Origin: Pseudoscleropodium purum
Taxonomy: Eukaryota > Streptophyta > Bryopsida > Hypnales > Brachytheciaceae
Length of the DNA stretch: 64,000 nt
Assembly: GCA_963969395.1 (NCBI GenBank)
Contig: OZ017797.1
Coordinates: 7,688,001-7,752,000 of the forward strand
Direction: 5' to 3'
The notes under the pieces were generated by a model, which searched no databases, was not told the DNA's origin, and worked only from the letters and a program-made list of their open reading frames with translations. The stretch's first letter is position 1; every line of letters starts with the position of its first letter. Shown here one piece after another: positions 1 to 11,423 of this stretch. A program made the position numbers and the translations under genes.

Positions 1-3
1 CCC

Positions 4-2402
4 CTACCTCTTGCGATTTCTAGCGGCAAAGGGATCTTTCGAGCTCATTTGGTAGTACCGCTCTGAAATTGGACACAGGAGCTCTCCGGGGAAGACTTCT
101 CCCAACGCTCCGGGTTTCCCCGGCCCGACTTCGGAGATTTTGTATCCATTCGGATAGGAAGTGCAGCCATAGCGATCAAACGAAAACTTCCGAGGTTTAT
201 CCACATCAAACGCGGCTCCGTCTTCATTCACATCAACGGAGATTGGGTTGACAGCCCAGGAGAGTGGCCGTGGGGGCAGGAACATGGCGACAAACGTTCC
301 GTTGAAGAATTTCAGGAGCGATTTTGCGAATGATCGAAGCCACGGGGGTTGCTGGGGGAAGCCGAATGCCACTCGCAGTCGGTCGTCGAGCATGGCGAAA
401 ATGAGAGGTCGGATCAATGGCCACGTGGACTTGGGAAGAGGCTTTAGTAAGAGAGCGACGGTTAAGTCGGCGATCACGCGGTTTGTGGGGGAGAAGACCA
501 TCTGCTCTGCTTCGTATTTGAGCTGCCACTCCTCAATCTCCTGCAGAGGATGGTTAGGGTTTCGAATTAGGGTTTCGAATTTGATAGTGTCCGAGAAACG
601 CACCTCAATACTTTCATGACTGTCCTCTAGCTATGCCTCTGGTTGACGAAATTGCGACACATTCCGAGTTTGCCAAGGGCCGATATGTAACGTCACTATC
701 TCACCTCTAATGTAACCAGAGATTTGCAAAGAAGCATGAAAGTCACAGGGCTCAAGGTTATTGAATGGCACAAGGTTCAAGCCAATAATTTTGCCCAGAA
801 TTTGTTTTTAAGTGTCGTGATACAAGTGACGGGCAAACTCCACGACGACTCCATTCTATAATCACTTTAACGGAAAATTTCCTACTCACGTGCTAGATGT
901 CCGAGTGTACTTAGGGTTTGAGCACTCAACAGCATCGCAATTAGAAAATGGAGTGATTGTGTCCTTGGAGAATTTACGCACCTGAATACCTTCAGGAATG
1001 TCCTTTATGCCCATTCTAACGCCATAGTCTCTCCAGATGACGAGATTTGTAACACATTCCGAGGTTGTCAACTGCCGATATCCGTATCTGCTCAGGACTC
1101 CACAAACGATGATTCCGATAATTTGAAATAATATCAATTCAACTACGTCATGATTTCCAATTGTTTAGCCTCCGTGTGATCAAAGAGGTATGGAAAAAAA
1201 AATGTATAGGTATGTAATTACAACCCCTAGCTCGCTGAATGCAACACCCCAAATCTTGCCCAACGACTGCAAATTGCTCTTGAGAATGTGTACCATGACA
1301 GTGGACACCACGTCAACAGCAGAACTTGTGTTGATTTTAGGTCATCTGCTGGACCCCCTGTAATTTTTGCAAAGGTATCCAAAGAATTCCCTCTCTGATG
1401 CGTTGGACTACCATCTAATTTACTATCAAGAAAAGATAAAATTCTGACCAGTCTTATGATCATAAGAAGTGCTCAGCGCCAGAACTTCGCTGTTTTGATG
1501 AGGTCAAGTTATCTAGAAAAACAGCTGCATGTTCAATTTTGAAAGCAAATTTCTAGCACGACAAGGTTGCGACGGACTCACTTTGAAACCCATCGCATTG
1601 GCTCCATGATAAACAACGACAGCACATACAAATAATCCTCGTTCTTGATGTCTGGAAACTGCCCGTGAATGTAATTCAGACGCCGGATGGCAGCAGCTCC
1701 CCGATCAGAGTCCACGTGATGACATGTGGCTTCCCTCAACAAAATCTCCGTGTCGTCTGCTCGCTTGGCTGCATTCGCAGCAAAGTTCCCCGTCTTCAGG
1801 ACATTATGCACATCACCGGAATCGTCAGAATTCCCAAGACCTAAGGATCTCTAATTCCTAATAACGAGGGTTCCCGATAGACCTAAAATAAACCCGAAGT
1901 TGAAGAAACTGCAAGTACTGTAACAAAAATGTTCAGCCGCTGAAAGAATACCCTCGCTTTCACTCTGAAAATGGAACAAAGTTCAAAAATGCATAATTCA
2001 ATTCATAAAGTATCCAAATTTGACAACTTCTTGTGCATTAGAATTCTCTCGAAACAGAGTCAAGGTTCACAAAAATTAGATTCTCAGGAAAGCATTTCAG
2101 AAGGAAAAAAGCGAGCATAACACCTTGACAAGGATTTTGGAGATGGAGGGGATGGCATACGACCGGAAGAGCGCGAACTGCAGCGACAAGTTGAACATGA
2201 ATGGAAACTCCACGGAGCCCGAAAACTCGTGCACGATACGGGCATCTTCAACGGGCGAGAACGAAGCGATCAGCTTGGCTCGTCGTGTCCGAAGCCACAC
2301 GCACATGAGCTTCCAGAGCATGGCCATGGCGAGCATAGTCGCCATCACCCATTCACTCTCCGCCATCGACACCAATACTCTCCAAACGCGTACAACTCTC
2401 AA
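4..2402 (-). CDS. mpaB/DUF2236-type ER-bound oxygenase, four exons
   Basis: Predicted 398-residue protein of the mpaB / rubber-oxygenase (DUF2236) family, membrane-anchored enzymes that cleave hydrocarbon chains oxidatively; the substrate here is unknown. Exons read 2402-2124, 1793-1582, 1087-982 and 603-4, all with GT-AG borders and compatible phases (0, 2, 0), ending in TAG at 6-4. Residues about 14-38 are hydrophobic and Met-rich, a likely N-terminal anchor. FALFRSYAIPSISKILVK, RRLNYIHG (His136, a possible catalytic or haem-side residue), LFIMEPMRW, RMGIKDIP and the C-terminal EEWQLKYEAEQMVFSPTNR block follow the family order, and the length is normal. Met1 at 2402 was chosen; Met13 is an alternative start. 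No damage is visible. Family assignment is from recognition and was not searched. Confidence 0.8.
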
Positions 2403-3047
2403 AACCCAATCCTCAAAAACCCAAATTCACCTACAAACACTTCTGCAATTGAGGGTACTCTCACTAATCTCAGCTCAGTTGAATCGACCTGTTCCGCAAA
2501 GATCTGAGCGAAGACGACGGCATGCACTGAACTCTTCATTTAATTAATTGTGAAGGGAATGGGGGAAGTGTGCTTTGGAAGGTTCAAGCTTTGAATTCTG
2601 TAAAAAAACGCGACTGCTGGTAAGCTTTAGGGTACGTTCTCACCTGATGTTTGGTGACAGTGATTTTTAAAACATGATGTTTACGTATGAAGACAAGAAG
2701 CATTTATTGGAGTGGTTTGGCAAAAATTAAGTCATTCAAAATTATTGAGTGTTCACATATGCAAAAATAACATTAAATAGCCTTCATAGAGGCTACCTTT
2801 TTCTCTGTAGAGTCTTCATTGACACAATTAATTCAAAAATTATGAATAATTAAGGTATCCATCAATGTTTAAGTCATTTGACCATCTATTATAATAAAAA
2901 TTCAATGGCACAATGAAAGATTTGTTTCACGGACACTTGAAGGATTGATGGATAGAAGTGTCATTTTTATATTGAAATCAATTGTTTGTTATAAGTCTTT
3001 TATGGTGATGGGATAATTCAAAGAAGAGAATTAGTGACCATTCATTG

Positions 3048-3444
3048 TCAAAACGTGGGAATAATGTTTGAAGTGAAATTTTCGACCTCATTTAGGCATA
3101 AGAGAATAACATTTTAAAGAAAAATTTGAACTGAAAAAAGTTGTTGAATCAAGTTAACTTTTATATCCAAATTTTTTTTTGACATTTTGAACCTTAAATC
3201 AAAAGTTATGAACAAAATTCATAGAAGATGTTTGAAAATGTTCAAAAAAATATCCCTTCCAACCCCTTATTGAAATTTGTTCATAACTTTTCGTTGAAAA
3301 TTCAAAATCTCAAAAGGATTTTTGAAGATGAAAGTTAATTTGATTTAACAATTTTTTTAATTTCTATTTTTTCTTTGAAATTTTATTCTACTATGCCTAA
3401 ATGAGGTCTGAAATTCTCCTTCAAACATTATTCCTATGTTTTGA
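3048..3444. mobile_element. Foldback (long inverted repeat) element, ~400 bp
   Basis: The two ends are inverted copies of about 55 bp. The left end contains GGGAATAATGTTTGAAG and CCTCATTTAGGCATA; the right end contains the complements TATGCCTAAATGAGG and CTTCAAACATTATTCC. The interior is AT-rich and continues as a weaker inverted repeat, with an ATCAAAAGTTATGAACAAA stretch on the left and a matching TTGTTCATAACTTTTC on the right. There is no coding capacity. The target duplication is not clear, because weak similarity continues some 15 bp outside each end, so the boundary is approximate. Most likely a non-autonomous MITE or foldback element. Confidence 0.65.
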
Positions 3445-4158
3445 ACTTAACCATGAGTGATTGGGTTCCTACAAATTCTCTTTCATATATTCCATATGAG
3501 TTGTTTCACTTTCTACCACTCCAAATGCATATAAAGAGCCTCTCTTCTCACTACTAAATGTGAAATAAAAATTCTACTTGGATTTCAACCATGGAATCTC
3601 TTACTACTAAGAGATGGTTTCTTTGAAAGTCACTCATTTGAGACCATTTTAGTTAAGAGTAGCTTGACACTTTTGAAATCCACATTTTTAGAAGATATAG
3701 GAACTTCAAATGCAAATGACTTTAATAATGATGGGCCAAAGAAAGCATGTGATTAAATTCCCATGATATTGCTCTTGCCTTGGCATACCTTAAATGTTTT
3801 AGCTAATACCACATTGAAAGAACCTTGCTAAAGCCAAGTGGGAACTTATCCTATTATCATGTAGTTGTGTACCTTCATGTCATTCTTATTCTCTGGTATG
3901 TATGCTTCATAGTGCAAGCTCTATAGTATGTTGCAAAAGCGGCTAATGAGGTGAATTTTAAAATTTACTAATTATTGATCCTAATCCCTAGAAAAATATG
4001 TACTCTAATAACACCAAATTTAATCATGAGATAGGATGAAAATTTATAGAGATAAAGTGTCTCTACAAATTAGAATGACTTTCATTCAAGTAGTAACGAG
4101 GTAGAAATAAGAATATGAATTTGTTCATCATCTAGAAATTAGACATCAGAGTGCTTAA

Positions 4159-4468
4159 ATGGCAAATTTTGTTAAATTGGCGGTATTCCAAATGCCATTT
4201 TCACATCTTGACATCTAGGACAAGTATACATTGCTAACATCTAGGTCAGTTCTAGATTTCAGAAATCTAGGACAAATATAGATATTAGACCAAGTAGTTT
4301 GATAAATTTAGGATTGGTATAGATTTCAGATATCTAAGAGATATGCAGATTTCAAAAATCTAGAACTAGTATAGATTCTAGTACAAAAAAAACACTTCGG
4401 GATGTGCGGTCTAAACTGTTAAAGCCACCAAATTAATGGAATGCCACCATTTTAACAAGATTGCCTAT
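4159..4468 (+). mobile_element. 310-bp TIR element, copy A (4-bp target duplication TTAA)
   Basis: Non-coding element bounded by ~31-bp imperfect inverted repeats: left starts ATGGCAAATTTTGTTAAATT, right ends AACAAGATTGCCTAT. It is flanked by TTAA at 4155-4158 and 4469-4472. The interior carries repeated ATCTAG blocks with AGGACAAGTATA. Copies at 14075-14384 and 56338-56646 have the same ends, near-identical length and different 4-bp duplications (ATTA, ATAA), which fixes the boundaries. The superfamily is not assigned; a 4-bp AT-rich duplication does not match the usual hAT, Mutator or CACTA rule. Confidence 0.8.
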
Positions 4469-5510
4469 TTAAGGGCTAAATACACCTCATAATTAGCAAT
4501 GAAATTATCCATGAACCATAAGTAGAATACACTTGCTTATGAATTTGTCTGCTACAGGCTGCAACATGTTGGGTAGTCGTGCATTATGTCTGTAAATGTA
4601 ATTGCATATGTCTGAATATATGTAATGCCATTTATTGCATTTACAGCACACTTTCAGTTCCCTTCTCCACATACTAACCACACACCAATAGTGTGAACTG
4701 GTGGTAAGGCATTTTCTTTCATATTATAAGAAATTTAAACTGGTTCCCTTCTTGTGCAATCAGTTTAACATTTTACACACAATTTCTGCACGGTCATGGA
4801 TTTTAGAATTGCAAGCAGAAATATTGCATGATCATCTTTACTCTTTTAATTTGGCAAGTGTAAATTTAACTATATTTGGTGACGGAGAAGCATTCGATAC
4901 CTATGTTCAAATTTCGGATGTTTTATCACAAAATGCGTCGATGTACATAAATCACGAGGTATGCAAGTTCCTACAATGCATTTTTCCTTGAGGAAGGTTT
5001 TAAACTCAATTATCAACAGTACGTACATTGTGAGAAAAATCAAATCCCTCTGCACAATTTCATCTTCAGGGTGTGCATGCAGGGGTCATGTACTAGCTAG
5101 GGTCAGCTTCTGTAACACCATGGCCGCTTGGACACTGACAGAGATCTTGCACTGTTCTTGTACACCAATATTCTGAAGGTGGCATGTTGACTCGTGATGA
5201 TATGAGTGATAAATTGCGTTTCTCAAAACATGACAACTCGACATGGAGAGATAGAAAAGTTTGCCAATTTCGACAGAGTATGTCACGGTTTATTTATTTA
5301 TGAAATCCACCTGGTGACTCCCCAAATTCTTCTATGCTAGCTTCGGATTCTAAACTTATCAAGTTCGCAGCATGAACTATTCAAGTTTGAACACGAAATC
5401 CAATCCAAACCACTCGCTTCTAAGTACGTTTCCGCTGCCACTCCTTCGCTGACTAGCTGTACTTTCTCTGGTTATTAGCTCGCGAGATCGATAAACCGTC
5501 ACCATTCACT

Positions 5511-7276
5511 CTAGTAGTGACAGCCAGAGCTCGCTCCTCCAGGGCCACCAAAGAAGAAGTACGATCCCCAATCGCCACGATTGCCTTGCTGCACTTGGAT
5601 ATCATAACAGAGCGGATTATCAAACCTCCTGGCGAGGTCCAAGGCTGTCGGATCTGGATAGAAGCCTGCCCCACTGGCATCGAAGTAAGTAATGTCCCTC
5701 TGGTAGGCGGCCTTCGGATAATCTTCAGTCGGAAACGCCCCCGACCCCATCGCCGTCATTGAGTGCGTCGTCTGCCCTGTCTGCACATCGAACGCCACTT
5801 CCCCTCCCCACTGCACCTGATTACACGTCCCTTGCATGTAGCCGCTCACGTAGATCGACGTCGGCCAGTACCCGATCGCCTCGCCATCCAGGTACAACCA
5901 CCAGTTTCCGTCATTGGGATAGTAGGAGACTTCGATGGTGACTTCGAACTCGGAGGCGGCGTTCTCGGCGAGGGTGGTGTAATACGGCATGGTGGCCCCA
6001 ATCACCCAGGAGTTGCTCTTCTGGACGAATCCCGGGCAGAGGAGGTTGTAGCAGGAGCCACCATGGGTGCCGTTGTAGGCGTCGTTCGTCCAGAAGATGA
6101 AGAGGTGGGGAGCGTTGGGGTTGTCGTCGTGGAGGACGGGCTGCGTTTGCCAGCCCACTTCGATGGTGCTCAGGCTGTTGTCGTCGTAAGAGCCGTCCGA
6201 GATCCAGAACTGGGAAAGGCTCATCTCGCTCACGGAGCCCAGGGTGGGACCGTTCACGCTGAAGATCGATTTCGTTCCCGAGTAAGAGGACGCGGCGAGC
6301 GGGATTTCTGCAAAAAAATTCACAACAATTTTCAGTTTAAAATTCCAAACTTCGGGACAACTGTGTGCTGAACTGGAGTCAGTTCCAGGCCTAGAAATGT
6401 AGTCTCCATTCACCGAATATACGAGGGGTTCACCATGCACCAAACAGGTGAAGTACTTTGAGCCTTACAGCAGTCTAACAATTTAGAAACTTGAAACTTG
6501 TGCCACCTAAAATTTTGCACTTTTATTTTGTGTTCGGCTGAAAGTAATTTACATGAAATTGAATGTCAATGGATTAAGCGTTTCAAAACTTAGGACAAAT
6601 TAAATTAAATTCACTTGCACGGTCAGTGGAGCCTGTTTATATTTGTATGGTCAATGGACCCTGTACCTTTATTCTCAATTTCTGGCAATCAGGAACTTGT
6701 GAGGAAGAGCATCCCGTACGTACCTGTGGTTGCATACTCATGCTTTGACGTGGCCGCTTCCGGGTCCACACTCTCGACGCCGACGGGACTAGGCGCCCTC
6801 CGCAACACGGGCCGGGCCACCTTTTTCATGAATTTGCCACTGGGATCATCTCTGAGCACTGGAATCGTGCCTTCAGGGCATCCCCCGTGCTCCCGTGCAA
6901 AGGCCTGGGGGTGACTCTCCGAAGACCTGCGAGGTACCCGAGACGGCCCCATTTGAATGACGTGGTCCTTGAGAGACGGATGGTGAGCCGCAATTTGGCC
7001 TTCAATTGGGATGCAGTCGACCCAACTTCCATCAGACACCAGGAACGACTTCACTGGAGGCGCATGCCGAGCCTCGTTGCAGCCGGGATCGAAGTACGCT
7101 TGCAAGCGTACCCCCTTGGCGCCTTGTTGCTCCTCCAACAGCCTGCTTGCTTGGGTTGAGCCCACCATCAACACCAACACCAGAGCAAACCAAAGTTTAG
7201 ATGACGCCCCAGTTTCGAACCCCCGTTCCCCCCCTGGTCGAGAAGTCATCGCGCTTGGACTGTCGATCGCTGACAA
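5511..7276 (-). CDS. Neprosin-family (DUF239) secreted glutamic peptidase, two exons
   Basis: Predicted 449-residue preproprotein of the neprosin family, prolyl glutamic endopeptidases secreted to the wall or apoplast. Exon 1 is 7276-6724 and exon 2 is 6307-5511, joined in phase 1 across a 416-bp intron (donor GTACGT, acceptor TTTTTTGCAG). Residues ~28-43 (KLWFALVLVLMVGSTQA) form a signal peptide after an unusually long 27-residue n-region, so Met10 is an alternative start. Residues ~70-180 are the neprosin activation propeptide (DGSWVDCIP, GCPEGTIPVLR, HEYA). The catalytic domain follows, with both expected glutamates: Glu234 in TIEVGW and Glu354 in QWGGEV. CYNLLCPGFVQ, GNWWL and GYWP family signatures are present. 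It appears intact and full length. The physiological substrate is unknown. Confidence 0.88.
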
Positions 7277-9069
7277 CGGACTGTCGAGATTCTGAATTGA
7301 GAAGTGTAGTCCGTGCTAGTCCAGGAGTGTGTAATCAAGCTTACAACTGCGCCATAATGATGGATGCCTCCCGAACGACGTCAAACCTGGTGCGAATTAT
7401 CCTCAGAGAGCCTACACAGTCTACTCTGACGATACTCAAAGGATAGATAGATTTGCGGCCTGACCAGTTTATAAGATCTCTACTTCGATGTGTTGTTGCT
7501 CTCATAACTTATAGCTTTAGTTAGTGCATATAGTACTTCTGTCGAAAGAACTTCGTCGACAACTGACCAGGTCGCCTCCCAGCACGCGGAAATGGATTTT
7601 TGAACACGTTGTTTACTGGTCCTAGCGTGTACCCTGTTTCGTTGAGAGAAGTTTTTTGGAGGGTGCTTTCGAGGTCGGTGATAGTGTTCGCTTAGTAGTG
7701 CGTGCAATTCAGTCGGTAGGAATCGGTGACTCGGGCAAGTGGGGTGATTGGCAGATAGGGTGCAACTTCGTCAAGAGGCAACCGAAGTTATATTAAGCAA
7801 CAGGCCACTTGGATGCTCAAACAGTTACTCCGTGTTTGGTAAATTGGTAATGACCTAGAAAAATTTATCTAAATTTTTTTTAAATGAAACAAAATACGGA
7901 TAATTTGGAAAATATTGATAAATTAGGTCCCAATTTTTGGCCAATTTAACGGATTTGACATTCTGTATCCATGTCCTGTTAAGGAGAGGGTCATAAACAA
8001 GAGCACTAAAAAGGAGGACTGGAAATCTGGAATCGACTAAGGTTTCAACTTTCAAGGTACCTGCCTTGATCTGAAAATGCCAATGTCGTGAACATCCTAC
8101 AACGGACCAAAATCGTTGTTAATTGGAAATGCCCAACATCGATCGCCAAACTCAGGCATGCCTATGTCATGATCGATCTTCTATAGTCTTTGCAAGTCAA
8201 ACTTCTGCAGAAGATCTTCCCTTTCCAAAACAAATTTTAAGCATGAATAGTTGCACTTCTGTCCTATACATTTTGATTCCCTGTCATCCATCGGACACAA
8301 AAGGTGCGCCTTGGCTTTCAAGGGTTAACCTTCAAACGTCTTGAAAATCATCCTTTTCATACCGTGTGAATCATTTGTGTAGGAAAAGGCAAGAGCACTC
8401 ATTCGAGGTCGAACTACTATGCAAGACCTCCCCTTTTCACACATAATTCCACAGACGAACATCTGCATTTGTGTCTTACATGGAATACATAAAGAATTCT
8501 CTGTCATCCGCAGCGTGGTTACAGGGTAAGTTCTCAAGCGCAGAGCCCACTCACGGTGCTTCAAGGTGCGCACACGTCCACCACCAAATCATATGGATTC
8601 CTTGTGTGAAAAAACGTACACTATGAGTACAGTACGTAGTACATGGGCCCAGGCAAACACATATTTTTATTATGGTATATGGTAAACAGTAGGGTATTCC
8701 AATGCCCCTAAACCGTGACATATATCCAGGTGCACAGACCTCTAAACCCTAAACCAGGACTGATACAGATCTGACGGTTCCAGACAGCCTTCTAGAAAAC
8801 TGCCATGATTTTTGTAATGGAATATATCAGTATATCACGTCATCATAGTAATAATTCAGTGAGGATGGTGCCTGCCGTGCAACTGAAAGTCTGGGTGGGA
8901 TCCATCCCAGTCTGGATGGGATAAGTTCGTCAATGTAGGTCTTCACCAAGTCTCAGTCAACTCAAGTTTATGCTCTGGATTGATGCCTTTTTGTACAGAC
9001 ATTACCGGCCCAGTCAACAGATATTGGCTCGATTATCACGAAGGCCAGTATGAAACACTCCTTGTCACC

Positions 9070-9330
9070 GCTACCACCAATCTGATATTATCGATCCTGC
9101 ATGCATGATCGATCAATGTCATCCAGTTTCTATGAAGTTTCCAGGAATGATCGATGCGCCACAGAAGTCTTCCCACACTTCACAATTCAAGTCTGTTGAA
9201 TTGCTAGTGGCATGTATGCATGAAGACATCAGGTCATCGCTACCATCGTTCTGATATTATCGATCCTGGTGGGCCGGATCGATTTCATCCAATATCTAAG
9301 TATCAAGTTTCCGGATCTAGCTTGATCGAT
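9070..9330 (+). repeat. Imperfect direct repeat, two copies ~160 bp apart
   Basis: Both copies carry CGCTACCA, TCTGATATTATCGATCCTG, a GATCGAT cluster, CATCCA and AAGTTTCC in the same order and spacing (about 9085-9155 and 9240-9315). This is a local duplication with substantial divergence. No protein frame is shared. Confidence 0.55.
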
Positions 9331-9377
9331 CGAATTTCTATCAGTTTCCGACGACAGCGTCTACTCAACATTTGCAA

Positions 9378-9554
9378 ATATATTTCGTTAAAATGGTGCC
9401 ATTTAAACGCCATTTTTCCATTAATTTTCTAGTATTCGTATAGTTTCGAGACCACATGGTCTCTGAAATCTAGGACTCGTACACAGTTCAGACCGCACGG
9501 TCTGAACCTAAATGTGCCAAGTTTGTAGAATACCGCCATTATAACGAAATATCC
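9378..9554. mobile_element. Short diverged relative of the 310-bp TIR family
   Basis: Left end has ATATTTCGTTAAAATGG and right end CCATTATAACGAAATAT, an inverted pair resembling the ends of the 310-bp elements. The interior keeps ATCTAGGACTCGTACA and the palindromes GAGACCACATGGTCTC and TTCAGACCGCACGGTCTGAA, which parallel the GTGCGGTCTAAAC block of the longer copies. It is only ~177 bp, and no clean target duplication was found. Probably an internally deleted or old copy. Confidence 0.55.
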
Positions 9555-10039
9555 GTTCTAGTGGCATGTTAAATCACAATACTTACATGTTGCGGTCTCG
9601 ATCCGCCCCAAATGGACAGAATATCTGGAGTACTATCACAGACCGATGAACGTAGTGTACCAATTAAGTCTCGCTGGAATTTTAATTAGTTTTTTATTTC
9701 AATCTTTAATGTTTTCAAATTGTGGAAATGATATTTTTCGTCTTCGGGGACGCAGGAATTGCGGAGGAGTGACACAATTCAGACTCCGGAGTTTGAGAAA
9801 ACATGTACGTATGGAAGGGTTCAAGACTTCACGTGCACCACGAAACCACTTGGTATTGTTGGTAAAACGACTCGGTCTCCAAGTGCTTGAAATTGCTATT
9901 TTTGGTCTTGAGGCCCTGACCAGCCTTTAAAATGTTTTGCGCCCGATCAATGTTCACCTCTGATATTGTGCGCTTGCTGACTATTGTTTTCTCAGTTTCA
10001 CTTTCAATGGTTCTGCACTCCCCAGAAGATTTCAAATTG

Positions 10040-10515
10040 TGGTAGAACCACCCATTGTCAACCACTAGGGATTCCACATAGGCCACATAGGCCATGGAGG
10101 ATTGAATCCTTTATTGCCCCGTCTTTTATCCTTGTAGAAAACACTAAAGTTCTTTATTTGCCACATATGATAAAATTTGAAAAATTCTAAATTCATATTT
10201 GCAATTAGGAGACCCCAAATTAGCTGAGAGACATGATGAAATACAAAATTTAAGCGGCACAAAATAAGGGGCAAGTTTGACATTTACTCTCTAGTGGGGC
10301 AATAGAAGGATCAATCTTCCCTAGCCTTCCAACATATATTTTGGAGTAGTATAATGCAATGTAAAATTCCATTACTTGATTAGTTCTAACTTTGAAAAGG
10401 AGGAAAAATACATTCTACTCGTTAGTTGGAAATTTGTTCCAACCTTATGGTAGCAATTATTTTCATCCCTACAAGTTGGGAATGGGTCCATGGTGAACGA
10501 GGGGTGGTTCTACTA
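10040..10515 (+). mobile_element. TIR element of the TGGTAGAACCAC family, copy 1 (~476 bp)
   Basis: Left end TGGTAGAACCACCC matches the inverted right end GGGTGGTTCTACTA. A second member with the same ends lies at 62419-62807, and the two share interior sequence such as TAACTTTGAAAAGGAG and CCTACAAGTTGG, both near the right end. No coding capacity. The second copy is flanked by TA on both sides; here the left flank reads TG and the right TA, so a TA target duplication is possible but not shown. Confidence 0.6.
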
Positions 10516-10843
10516 TATACGTACTATGACACAAAATATTACATCAATTTTTTTATATTGGTGTGTTTGAGAATGGTTAATTGAAAAATCTCCATTAGTT
10601 GAAAAGACAACTAAAGGATTGGCTTAGATTTTGGTTAACCCATATTTTGTCGAAATGGTGGTTTTCTAGTATGCCATTTTTACATGAAGGAAAATGAGGA
10701 AGAGGAGAGGTGTATTGAAAAGATTGCTTTATACCTAGAAGTTGGGCCAATTTCTCTTAAGGTCAATTATTCAAATTTTTAGCCCCTTTTAGACTTAATC
10801 CTCAAAAGACTAGTGCCCCTTCAAAACACAAATTGGATTCTGG

Positions 10844-11423
10844 CATGGTTGTCATAGTGGACGGACGTCCGGTTTGCCCGTCCGTTAGAGGTCCCGCCCA
10901 TCCGATACAGTCAACACATAGTTGACTTTCTGATAACGGAAAAATAGGCCACGTGGATGCCATGTGGATTAAGGAACATGCTGGGTGCGGACCATGGTTG
11001 TTATAACGGGCGAATTAGGGTCATTGGATGGGATGGACGAGCAAACCGGACCGGACGTACGGATGGTCTGAACGGCTTTAATTTTGTAACCTGTGCAATT
11101 TTGCGGAATGACATGTTTCCTCGTCCGTGCCCTGACGATCTTGTCCGCGCCCAGCATGTTCCTTAATCCATATGGCATCCACATGGCCTATTTTTTCGAT
11201 ATCAGAAAGTCAACTATGTGTTGACTGTATCGGACGGGCGGGACCTCTAACGGACGGGTGAACTGGACGTCTGTCCACTATGACAACCATGGCGCAGACG
11301 AGATTGTTAGGGTGCGGACAAGGTGACGTGTCATTCCACAAAATTGCACAAGTTACAAAATTAAAGCCGTCCGGACAGTCCAGACCGTCTGATGACCTTA
11401 ACTCGTCTGTTATGACAACCATG
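10844..11423 (-). mobile_element. hAT-type MITE (outer copy) interrupted by a second MITE
   Basis: The element begins CATGGTTGTCATAGTGG and ends GTTATGACAACCATG, with a perfect 8-bp target duplication GATTCTGG at 10836-10843 and 11424-11431. It runs opposite to the family member at 43425-43705 and is split at 10992/11292 by another copy. Without the insert and its duplication it is about 273 bp, close to the 281 bp of the uninterrupted copy. An 8-bp duplication with short TIRs indicates a hAT-driven non-autonomous element. Confidence 0.85.
10993..11291 (+). mobile_element. hAT-type MITE (inner copy) nested in another copy
   Basis: This 299-bp element starts CATGGTTGTTATAACGGGCG and ends CCACTATGACAACCATG. 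It sits inside, and antiparallel to, a copy of its own family. Its flanks are GTGCGGAC (10985-10992) and GCGCAGAC (11292-11299), an 8-bp target duplication with two transition differences, which suggests some age. Antiparallel copies make a large potential hairpin here, and the open frames across it are shadows of repeat sequence. Confidence 0.85.

Larger units (their letters stand above)
2403..5510. other. Intergenic region between oxygenase and neprosin genes
   Basis: The first ~150 bp is probably the 5' flank of the oxygenase gene. The rest is AT-rich and holds a foldback element and a 310-bp TIR element, listed separately. Open frames at 4.7-5.2 kb are short, overlap on both strands and match nothing I recognise. 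They may lie in the 3' flank of the neprosin gene. Confidence 0.6.
7277..10039. other. Intergenic region upstream of neprosin gene
   Basis: The first few hundred bases, of moderate GC content, are the likely neprosin promoter and 5' UTR. Beyond about 7.8 kb I see no convincing exon. A diverged direct repeat of ~100 bp, marked by TCTGATATTATCGATCCTG, occurs near 9090 and 9250. The stretch is rich in GATC/ATCGAT palindromes. A short TIR element at 9378-9554 is listed separately. Confidence 0.5.

Noticed and set aside
248..619. Plus-strand frame opposite the last oxygenase exon
   Set aside because: Antisense shadow of a coding exon.
5517..6371. Long plus-strand frames opposite the neprosin exon
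   Set aside because: Antisense shadows of a GC-rich coding exon; no family match.
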